Shown one piece after another: positions 1-5,867 of a DNA stretch of 10,215 nucleotides. A program made the position numbers and the translations under genes. The notes under the pieces are model-generated. The model made no database searches, was not told the DNA's origin, and saw only the letters and a list, made by a program, of their open reading frames with translations. How positions within the stretch are numbered: the first letter of the stretch is position 1; each line of letters begins with the position of its first letter. This stretch comes from Anaerolineales bacterium (GTDB lineage: Bacteria > Chloroflexota > Anaerolineae > Anaerolineales > UBA4823). The stretch spans positions 1 through 10,215 of the forward strand of contig JALHTN010000595.1 of assembly GCA_022865865.1 (NCBI GenBank), read 5' to 3'.

Positions 1-161
1 AAAATATAAGCCGCAACACCCAGCGGGGGAATCTGCAGTAAATAACGGATGTTGATAGCAATGGAACCCCTGAAAAGGTAGAGGATGATCCCTGCCAGCA
101 TCGTTAACAATCCTGATACGGCAATGGCTAATAAATTGGTTTTAATGATTTCGTTTTCCAT
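1..161 (-). CDS. N-terminus of an unidentified membrane protein (partial)
   Basis: An open frame starts with ATG at 161 on the minus strand and runs off the left edge after 53 codons. The N-terminus is short and polar (MENEIIKTNLL). It is followed by a hydrophobic stretch at residues 9-29 that looks like a transmembrane helix, then a basic stretch (RGSIAINIRY) and a PPLGVAAYI segment that may begin a second membrane or re-entrant part. The upstream AAGGA is about 16 nt from the ATG, so the ribosome binding site is weak or the start is uncertain. I do not recognise the family. It points the same way as the transporter gene at 428-1465, but 266 nt separate them and an operon is not obvious. That it is a real gene is supported by the coding-like composition and the open frame. 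Confidence 0.55.
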   Translation of the reverse strand, partial: MENEIIKTNLLAIAVSGLLTMLAGIILYLFRGSIAINIRYLLQIPPLGVAAYI

Positions 162-377
162 GGTTATCTTGTAAAGTTATTCCTTAAAATTGTGTTAGAT
201 AGCAAGGCTGCAGTGAAGCTTTGATTTGGACAACTGTGATCGCTGGAAGCGGTATGTATGATTGTCAATTCACCGGGGGACAATCTAATCGAAAGCTTGG
301 CTACCTCATTAGCAGATGATGTGCTCATATTCGGGTTAACGCATGACCCGCAAGTGATTACAGGAGATGGCAGCTGA
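162..377 (+). pseudogene. Possible decayed Mur ligase-like fragment
   Basis: One plus-strand frame contains an uninterrupted 39-codon stretch, 258-377, ending in TGA. It reads like the segment after the ATP-binding domain of Mur ligases (MurT/MurF type), where families show a pattern of Asn-Ala-Asp-Asp-Pro, Leu-Ala, then Val-x-x-Phe-Gly-Leu. Here the readings are IVNSPGDNLIESLA and DDVLIFGLTHDPQV. The same frame continues upstream to 162 with coding-like residues but is broken by TGA at 222-224 and 237-239. No ribosome binding site precedes it, and the ATP-binding and ligand-binding parts are missing. If real, it is an old remnant of a cell-wall ligase gene and is not expected to be functional. 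The match is from remembered motif shape only, so chance resemblance is possible. Confidence 0.3.
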
Positions 378-427
378 CTTGATTGGAGCGGGTACACAAA
401 ACAGCCTGACCAACTCGCAAATGCCCT

Positions 428-1465
428 TCAATCAGCAGCCTCACCTGAGATGGTTGGTGCGCCTGGGCTGGTTTGAGCTTTTTCTGGATGGCTGGGCGGC
501 TTTGAAGGCAGGATCGCACCAACCAAAACACCTGCTAACACTAAAACACCACCTGCGATGAAACTCAGTGTGATCTGCTCGCTGGCCAAATTTGTCGCAA
601 CGACCACAGTGACCAAGGGGATAATCACAAACCCATAAGAAGTACCGGAAGCTGTCCAACGTCCCAGAACGTAGAGATAAAGCAGAAAAACAAAAAAGGT
701 GATAAATACGACCAGGTACCCAAAAGCTATCCAGGTACTGGCTTGAGTTGGGATCACCCATTGTTCATTGGTGATCAATGAGATCGTTCCGAGGATGAGC
801 GCACCAATCGTCATGGCAATGGCATTCATGGCTATTGGATGACTGCGAGGAAATTTCTTTGCAATCACTCCAGCCTCAGCTAGGCAAGCTGCTCCTGCGA
901 TAATCGCTAGGATGTGAGGCAAAGACAATCCTTCACCGCTTGAACCACCTACCACCACAGCAATTCCCCCCACAGCCAAGAGAGATCCCAATAACCCTTG
1001 CCAACGGATGCGCTCGACTCCATGCAGGTAAGCAAAGAAAATAGTCAGCAGCGGAACCATCGCCATGAGCACCTGGTAGGTGCTGGCTGGTATCGCCACC
1101 AAGCCCCAGGCGATAAATGTAAACGCTAAGCCAACACTAAGCGTGCCAAATAGAGCAGCTCCTAACAAAGCCTGCCCACGGGGAAAGGGAATCTTACGCA
1201 GAAAGAGCAACACCCAAAAGATGATCCCGGCAATTGCAAAGCGAGCAGCACCACTATAAAATGGTGGTAATTCGCCATAGGTTATGCGAATCGCAACTGA
1301 TCCACCACCTGCCAATAATATAAACAGCCCAAATGCAACTAAAGTCTTATTGTCTGGCAAACCTGTAGTTTTTGCCTTTGGGGTGTTTGCCGCCTGCGCT
1401 GAAGATGAGACCGCCTTGATTTCTGTCGCATCTTCCGGGATCACAAAACACTGTTCAGTTGTCAT
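428..1465 (-). CDS. DMT-superfamily transporter (EamA type)
   Basis: This 345-residue inner-membrane protein has about ten hydrophobic helices (near residues 41-60, 69-89, 97-117, 123-145, 155-173, 183-203, 209-230, 244-268, 275-293 and 300-319). They fall into two repeats, as expected for two EamA domains. Family-like features include GELPPFYSGAARFAIAG after helix 1, the ASTYQVLMAMVPLLT helix in the first half and the TASGTSYGFVIIPLVTVV counterpart in the second half. EamA proteins export amino acids, their derivatives or other metabolites by proton exchange; the substrate here cannot be told. The protein is longer than the usual ~300 residues because of a ~40-residue polar N-terminal tail and a ~25-residue Pro/Ser-rich C-terminal tail. 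AGGA lies 5 nt before the ATG (AGGAATACC-ATG), which supports this start. It appears to stand alone. Confidence 0.88.
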   Translation of the reverse strand: MTTEQCFVIPEDATEIKAVSSSAQAANTPKAKTTGLPDNKTLVAFGLFILLAGGGSVAIRITYGELPPFYSGAARFAIAGIIFWVLLFLRKIPFPRGQALLGAALFGTLSVGLAFTFIAWGLVAIPASTYQVLMAMVPLLTIFFAYLHGVERIRWQGLLGSLLAVGGIAVVVGGSSGEGLSLPHILAIIAGAACLAEAGVIAKKFPRSHPIAMNAIAMTIGALILGTISLITNEQWVIPTQASTWIAFGYLVVFITFFVFLLYLYVLGRWTASGTSYGFVIIPLVTVVVATNLASEQITLSFIAGGVLVLAGVLVGAILPSKPPSHPEKAQTSPGAPTISGEAAD

Positions 1466-1860
1466 TGGTATTCCTATTCTTGGTTAATTCCAAAACGTCC
1501 TACCGGGAAATTAAAGCAGAATCCCTATTTGATTAGATTTAATTTTGGCGATAGGGGATGTGCTGATCTGGCTGCCACACCAAGCAGTGTAGAATCCTGT
1601 TCGCGTAATCAGGCTGAAGAACCCTGCCGAATTGGTTTTTCCCAATACGTTTGGGAGGTTCAACTTAATGGTTTGCTGGATAATCGAAATATCGCCCACA
1701 AATTTCTCACGTGGGAAGCATTTGATACCACCCTTAAAGGAGATGCAAACACATTCCCACAACTTATTAAGACTATTATAACCTAATTTAGTTTATTTTC
1801 CCGGGGAATACTTCACCAAAATTGCTCGATCAATAATTTCTTCGATTACGAGATCAGTTA
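1466..1860. other. Gene-poor stretch upstream of the transporter; possible long leader
   Basis: No convincing gene was found. Two overlapping frames, 1529-1786 plus (85 codons) and 1511-1762 minus (83 codons), lack a ribosome binding site and recognisable motifs. Many cysteines and the poor residue composition argue against both. The stretch holds short inverted repeats, for example CCCAATACGTTTGGG at 1649-1663. If the TATAAT at 1775-1780 is the transporter promoter, most of this stretch would be a ~300-nt leader. I recognise no known riboswitch class in it. Confidence 0.4.
1775..1780 (-). promoter_or_regulatory. Candidate -10 box for the EamA transporter gene
   Basis: The minus strand reads TATAAT here, in an AT-rich segment between the VIT1-like remnant and the transporter. 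No good -35 box sits 16-18 nt upstream. A start near 1768 would give an untranslated leader of about 300 nt. The match could be chance in AT-rich DNA. Confidence 0.25.
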
Positions 1861-2135
1861 CTATCCTTCGACCCCCAAGAAAAAGCTGAAGGCAATAGAT
1901 ACAACACCCGCTAAAACGGTTTTAAGCCCGTAAACGATCATGCTGCCTTTTGATATGCGACCTAAAAATAAACCCAAGCCGAACAAGGTGAGCAAAGCCA
2001 GTCCAAGCGAAGTGTAATAGGCCCAGTCCAGATCGCTAGAATTCCCGGCAGTAAAAAAAGGGATTAGAACGATCAAAGCTGCCATCAGCTGACGCCTGCC
2101 ACATAATTCAACATCAATACCCCAATGATGGTCAC
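1861..2135 (-). pseudogene. VIT1/CCC1-family metal transporter, C-terminal remnant with frameshift
   Basis: From about 2091 down to the TAG at 1861-1863 the minus strand encodes about 76 residues. They resemble the last three membrane helices of VIT1/CCC1-family Fe/Mn transporters: ALIVLIPFF, then YYTSLGLALLTLFGLGLFLG, then KTVLAGVVSIAFSFFLG. The basic link GRISKGSMIVYGLK between helices fits the family. Upstream the frame loses its sense and has no ribosome binding site. A second frame ending at 2085-2087 reads LMLNYVAGVS. Joining the two frames near 2085-2095 gives AGVS followed by LMAALIVLIPFF, close to the family's usual Gly-Leu/Val-Ser before this helix. The N-terminal helices and metal-binding residues are absent. 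I infer a truncated, frameshifted and dead gene; an assembly error would explain the frameshift but not the missing front half. Confidence 0.5.
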
Positions 2136-2165
2136 ACGCCATTGAAAGTGTGCATGGCAAAGTAA

Positions 2166-2366
2166 CGCCTGGCGATCACCATGATCGTTGGAAATTTGAA
2201 CATCATCTGGTTGAGCTTGTATGCCGGATCGAAACAACCAACAAGCGTATACTGGGAGCATTCTCTGCCCAGGATCCTGCACGATTTATTCGCAGTATAC
2301 GGGGTGATATTCCTGGTATGGCAAACAGCAGATGCTTACCAAAAAGCGAAGAATACCTCGGTTTAA
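2166..2366 (+). pseudogene. Remnant of a small membrane protein
   Basis: A plus-strand frame from 2166 (ATG at 2181) to the TAA at 2364-2366 reads like the two ends of a small membrane protein. The front part has GNLNIIWLSLYAGSKQ, similar to the start of TM2-type proteins (LNIIWPGLGxLYAGxK). The end part has AVYGVIFLVWQTADAYQKAK, a hydrophobic helix followed by the Trp-Gln-x-x-Asp-Ala-Tyr tail seen in such proteins. The middle seems shortened and there is no Shine-Dalgarno site before 2181. It lies head to head with the VIT1-like remnant. I infer a decayed gene with internal deletion. It could also be a short functional protein of 61 residues, but the lack of a ribosome binding site argues against that. 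Confidence 0.3.
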
Positions 2367-2397
2367 ATCCCGGTAAACTATCTCTTAACCACAAGCT

Positions 2398-2416
2398 ATG
2401 ATCTATGATCTATAAT
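2398..2416 (+). promoter_or_regulatory. Candidate promoter with tandem ATGATCT repeat before the molybdenum hydroxylase
   Basis: TATAAT at 2411-2416 is a good -10 match, 28 nt before the start codon at 2445. No clear -35 box is present. Two exact 7-bp direct repeats, ATGATCT at 2398-2404 and 2405-2411, abut and overlap the -10, followed by a degenerate third copy (ATAATTC). Direct repeats over a -10 box could be an operator; this is inferred from position only. Confidence 0.4.
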
Positions 2417-2444
2417 TCTAAGTATTCTAATTTCAGGAGTGGCG

Positions 2445-5132
2445 ATGGCTCAGGAATTTATACTGGAAGTCAACGGTCAACAGCGGAAGATAGAGAGCGA
2501 ACCGGATACGCCTTTACTCTACATCCTGCGCAACAAGCTGGGCTTGAAAGGGGTTAAATACGGCTGCGGATCTGAGCAGTGTGGGGCTTGCAAAGTCATC
2601 GTGGATGGTCAAGCAGTACCTACCTGTAAGCTGCCCGTCAAGAAAGTCCAGGGCTTATCTATTACCACAATTGAAGGCCTCGGCACACCTGAAAACCTGC
2701 ACCAACTGCAGCAAGCCTTTATTGAAGAGCAAGCTTTCCAATGCGGTTACTGTACTCCAGGTATGATCATTGCTGCCCAGGGTTTGCTCAACCAGGTGCG
2801 CTATCCAACCGATGCCGAAATTCAAGCCTCCCTTGAAAAGAATCTTTGCCGCTGCGGCGTGTATGACCGCGTGCGCAGAGCGATCAAACTGGGTATTGGG
2901 CGCCCAGATCCAGCACCAAAATTTTATATCCTGAATCAATTTGAGGACGAGGATTATCAAAGTTCGCCACCCGGAGCCAGTGAACTTCCAAATATCCTGC
3001 TGCAAAATCCTGATCTTGATTCCTGGATCCGGATTAATCCGGACGGCACGATCACAATCTACACCGGTAAAGTGGAGCTCGGACAGGGGATTAAAACCGC
3101 AGTGGCACTGATCGCGGCTGAGGAATTAGACGTCGATCTGCATAGAATTCAGATGGCGCCAACCGATAGTGATTATTCACTCGATGAAGGATTAACAGTC
3201 AGCAGCATGTCCCTCGAGACCAGCGGAGAGGCAATGCGCTGGGCAGCTGCTGAAGCCAAACAAATCATGCTCTCGGTAGCCTTCGAAGAACTGGAAGCCC
3301 CGCTTGATCGCCTGGAGGTGATTGATGGCACCATCCGTGATCCGGTCAGCGGGAGAAGCACGAATTATTGGCAGCTGTTTAGCGGACGATCTTTCGAGCG
3401 CCAGGTGACCGGCTCTACACAGCCAAAAACCGCAGAGCTATATACGCTACTGGGAAGAGCCAACCAGCGTTTAGATGCAGCTGCTAAGGTAAGCGGTCGT
3501 ACAACTTACGTCCACGATCTGGACCTGCCCGGCATGGTTCACGGGCGTGTACTGCGACCACCAAACCCCAACTCACAATTGGTTTCCGTCAGCGAGCAAA
3601 TGATGGATGACATGGCGGGGTTGCTCAAGATAGTCCGTGATGGCAGCTTCCTGGCAGTTATCTGCGAGCACGAGCACCAAGCAGTGGAGGCGCTCGAGTG
3701 TTTGAGGCAGGCATCGCAGTGGAATGACCCAGGTCAGCTTCCAGATCAGGAAAAGCTCTATGAAGACCTGCTCTCCCAGCCCGGCCAATCATACCTGGTC
3801 AAAGATGGCACACCTGTTGAAGGAAATATCCCATTGATTAAGACCCCACCCAGCACAGAAGAGACTCTGAAAGCGACGTATTTCCGGCCTTTCCAGATGC
3901 ATGCTTCGCTCGGTCCTTCGGCAGCAGTTGCGCACATGGACACTGGAAAGCTAACCCTCTGGGTGCACAGCCAGGGAGTTTACCCCATCCGGGCGGCAAT
4001 CGCCCATGTGCTGGGCATGAAAATAGATGATGTGCGCGTGATCCACATGGAAAGCGCCGGTTGTTATGGTCACAATGGTGCGGATGATGCCGCCCTGGAT
4101 GCAGCCCTGCTGGCTCAAGCCTATCCGGGAAGACCGGTATCCCTAAAGTGGACCCGTTCTGACGAGCATACCTCGGAACCATATGGACCAGCCATGGTCA
4201 TGCAATTGCAGGCCAGCCTGGATGCAGGGGGCGCAGTGATCGATTGGAATCACGATGTGTGGAGCTACCCTCATTTCGGCCGTGCCCGGGCAGGCAGCAG
4301 ATCCTCTGGTTTGCTGGCAGCCTGGCACCTGGATGATCCATATTTAAAGCCACTGCCCCAACCCGTATTAGGACCTCATGTAGGAGGTCATCGCAACGCT
4401 GATCCGCTGTACTCCTTCCCTCGAAAAAGGATCGTGAAGCATTTCGTCCCTCAAAGCCCGCTGCGAACTTCAGCGCTGCGTGGGTTAGGTGCCTATGCGA
4501 ATGTATTTGCGATCGAATCCTTCATGGATGAGCTGGCTCATGCAGCTGGCAGCGACCCGATTGAGTTCCGCCTGCAGCACCTCCAGGACAAACGCGCCCA
4601 GACCGTGATCCGAGCAGCTGCTCAAAAAGCGGGTTGGCAACCAAACACGCGAAATCGAACAGATGGGCGAGGTCGAGGGATCGCTTTCGCCCAATACAAA
4701 AACAGGCAATGCTATGCCGCGCTGGTTGTCGATCTCGAGGTCGACCGGGAAAGTGGGCAAGTAAACCTGGAGAGAGTGATCATCGCAGCTGATGCTGGTC
4801 AAATCGTGAGTGCAGATGGATTGAGCAACCAATTGGAGGGCAGCTTTACGCAGGCTGCCAGCTGGACCTTGAACGAGCAGGTGAACTATGACCAACAGGG
4901 CATCACCAGCCGAGATTGGGACACCTATCCGATTCTGAATTTTCCCCAAGCTCCAAAAATCGAGACCGTGCTACTCAACCGCCCGGGATTGCCTTTCCTG
5001 GGAGCAGGTGAAGCAGCTCAGGGACCTGCACCAGCTGCGATCGCCAACGCGATCTTCGATGCAGTCGGGATTCGTTTGCGAAAAATCCCCTTCACCCCCG
5101 AGCGGGTCAAAGCTGCTCTGCTGCAGAACTAA
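2445..5132 (+). CDS. Single-chain molybdenum hydroxylase (IorAB/NicAB-type, two [2Fe-2S] plus molybdopterin domain)
   Basis: This 895-residue protein of the xanthine dehydrogenase/aldehyde oxidase family should hydroxylate an N-heterocycle or oxidise an aldehyde using water as oxygen source. The plant-type ferredoxin domain has C41, C46, C49 and C61 (YGCGSEQCGAC). The helical second [2Fe-2S] domain has C100, C103, C135 and C137 (QCGYCTPGM, LCRCG). After a ~35-residue linker, the molybdopterin part starts directly with TITIYTGKVELGQG, the order typical of isoquinoline 1-oxidoreductase and nicotinate dehydrogenase large subunits, which begin with this Moco-binding segment. It includes SALRGLGAYANVFAIESF and the GAGE motif with presumed catalytic E856. 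No FAD domain and no signal peptide are present, so the electron acceptor is unknown and the protein should be cytoplasmic. A GTG at 2439 is also in frame, but it overlaps the AGGAG (2435-2439), which lies 5 nt before ATG 2445; ATG 2445 is therefore preferred. Substrate not determined. Confidence 0.9.
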   Translation: MAQEFILEVNGQQRKIESEPDTPLLYILRNKLGLKGVKYGCGSEQCGACKVIVDGQAVPTCKLPVKKVQGLSITTIEGLGTPENLHQLQQAFIEEQAFQCGYCTPGMIIAAQGLLNQVRYPTDAEIQASLEKNLCRCGVYDRVRRAIKLGIGRPDPAPKFYILNQFEDEDYQSSPPGASELPNILLQNPDLDSWIRINPDGTITIYTGKVELGQGIKTAVALIAAEELDVDLHRIQMAPTDSDYSLDEGLTVSSMSLETSGEAMRWAAAEAKQIMLSVAFEELEAPLDRLEVIDGTIRDPVSGRSTNYWQLFSGRSFERQVTGSTQPKTAELYTLLGRANQRLDAAAKVSGRTTYVHDLDLPGMVHGRVLRPPNPNSQLVSVSEQMMDDMAGLLKIVRDGSFLAVICEHEHQAVEALECLRQASQWNDPGQLPDQEKLYEDLLSQPGQSYLVKDGTPVEGNIPLIKTPPSTEETLKATYFRPFQMHASLGPSAAVAHMDTGKLTLWVHSQGVYPIRAAIAHVLGMKIDDVRVIHMESAGCYGHNGADDAALDAALLAQAYPGRPVSLKWTRSDEHTSEPYGPAMVMQLQASLDAGGAVIDWNHDVWSYPHFGRARAGSRSSGLLAAWHLDDPYLKPLPQPVLGPHVGGHRNADPLYSFPRKRIVKHFVPQSPLRTSALRGLGAYANVFAIESFMDELAHAAGSDPIEFRLQHLQDKRAQTVIRAAAQKAGWQPNTRNRTDGRGRGIAFAQYKNRQCYAALVVDLEVDRESGQVNLERVIIAADAGQIVSADGLSNQLEGSFTQAASWTLNEQVNYDQQGITSRDWDTYPILNFPQAPKIETVLLNRPGLPFLGAGEAAQGPAPAAIANAIFDAVGIRLRKIPFTPERVKAALLQN

Positions 5133-5239
5133 GATGATAGTTGGCGGCTGCCTGACCTGCTTCCGAAATGATGCTACACCAAAATACAGAAATTTTTAGG
5201 TGAACAAGAAAAATAATTCGATTTGTTTGACAGATTGAA

Positions 5240-5271
5240 AAAAGTATCTGCTCGAACGGGCAGATACTTTT
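5240..5271. terminator. Bidirectional rho-independent terminator
   Basis: A perfect 12-bp stem (5240-5251 with 5260-5271) encloses the loop TCGAACGG, inside which a C-G and a U-G pair can extend the stem. An A-run lies on the left side and T residues follow on the right, so it can act on both strands. It sits between the convergent molybdenum hydroxylase and ridA genes, which is the expected place. Confidence 0.85.
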
Positions 5272-5305
5272 AGATTACCTGACATCACTTGAACAGTGGG
5301 TGGGC

Positions 5306-5773
5306 TTATGCCTTCTTTCCTGTGTCATTAACTTTCTTCTTCTTCTTAGCCTTCTTTTTTTTCTTGGCTGGTTTTTGGGCAGCCTCTTCTCCTGGTATCA
5401 AAGCTACCACTTCGATTTCCACCAGCGCTTGTAATGGTAAGGCGCTCACGGCAACGGTTGAACGAGCCGGCTTTCCTGCAGCAAAGTACTTGCCATATAC
5501 TTCGTTTACCACACTGAAATCTTTCATGAAGCGTAAGAAGATGGTGGTCTTCACCACGTTTTCTAAACTCGTGCCAGCGGCCTCAAGTACCGCCTGTAAA
5601 TTCCGCATCACCTGTTCTGCCTGTTCGGCAACACCACCAGTGACGATCTGGCTCGTCTCGGGGTTGATGGCGATCTGCCCTGCGGTGTGGACAAATCTGC
5701 CCACCCGAACTGCTTGCGAATAAGGCCCAATTGCCTGGGGTGCTTTTGAGGTAGTAATTATTTCTTTTTCCAT
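5306..5773 (-). CDS. ridA: RidA-family protein (YjgF/YER057c/UK114) with lysine-rich C-terminal tail
   Basis: RidA proteins are small trimeric cytosolic enzymes that hydrolyse reactive enamines/imines such as 2-aminoacrylate released by PLP enzymes; other members act on related imines. The first ~127 residues match the family along its length: GPYSQAV (Y18), HTAGQIAI, the ENVVKTTIFL strand, PARSTVAVSALP with the carboxylate-binding R104, and E119 in LVEIEVVAL, spaced from R104 as in E. coli RidA (R105, E120). Family members usually end here at ~125-130 residues. This one continues to 155 with a tail carrying two blocks of five lysines (residues 137-141 and 143-147). AGGAG (5781-5785) lies 7 nt before the ATG, so the start is well supported. 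It is divergent from the aldo/keto reductase and convergent with the molybdenum hydroxylase. Confidence 0.9.
   Translation of the reverse strand: MEKEIITTSKAPQAIGPYSQAVRVGRFVHTAGQIAINPETSQIVTGGVAEQAEQVMRNLQAVLEAAGTSLENVVKTTIFLRFMKDFSVVNEVYGKYFAAGKPARSTVAVSALPLQALVEIEVVALIPGEEAAQKPAKKKKKAKKKKKVNDTGKKA
5346..5362 (-). other. Candidate -1 frameshift/slippage site in ridA
   Basis: The minus strand carries eight consecutive A residues (5355-5362) followed by G. In the zero frame this gives the heptamer A AAA AAG (5360-5354), the same slippery sequence used in E. coli dnaX. A -1 slip there would read GAA GGC TAA, stopping at 5346 and giving a 142-residue RidA without the second lysine block. No stimulatory hairpin or upstream Shine-Dalgarno was identified, so function is only suggested. 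Confidence 0.25.
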
Positions 5774-5867
5774 GGCTGTTCTCCTATATATTTTTACCTT
5801 GTTCGATATTGTACCGCTATTTGATAGTCTATAATAATCCTAGGAGACTTATGCGGAGGTAGCAAAG
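5774..5867. promoter_or_regulatory. Divergent promoter region between ridA and the aldo/keto reductase gene
   Basis: This 94-bp AT-rich spacer must hold the start signals for both genes. For the plus strand, TATAAT at 5830-5835 is a good -10 box; the best -35-like hexamer, TTGTAC at 5809-5814, is only 15 nt away and is weak. GGAGG at 5855-5859 is the reductase ribosome binding site. On the minus strand TACAAT (in GGTACAATATCG, about 5809-5814) could be the ridA -10, again without a clear -35. The two candidates overlap in space, so the genes may be regulated together. Confidence 0.45.

Noticed and set aside
332..350. Inverted repeat CGGGT ... ACCCG downstream of the EamA transporter, considered as its terminator.
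   Set aside because: The stem is only 5 bp and no T-run follows on the minus strand.
441..761. A 106-codon minus-strand frame inside the transporter gene.
   Set aside because: It is an alternative-frame shadow of the intact EamA coding sequence, which has clear membrane helices in its own frame.
1722..1740. Minus-strand AAGGGTGGTATCAAATG, which recalls the T-box element (GGGTGGnACCGCG).
   Set aside because: The match breaks down after GGTA, there is no terminator helix after it, and the following gene is an EamA transporter with no specifier stem recognised.
1511..1786. Overlapping open frames on both strands (85 codons plus, 83 codons minus).
   Set aside because: Neither has a ribosome binding site or recognisable motif, both are Cys-rich, and each is the shadow of the other, so no gene was called.
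5331..5363. Pyrimidine-rich tract on the plus strand, considered as a terminator tail or simple repeat.
   Set aside because: It is explained by lysine codons of ridA on the minus strand, and no hairpin precedes it.
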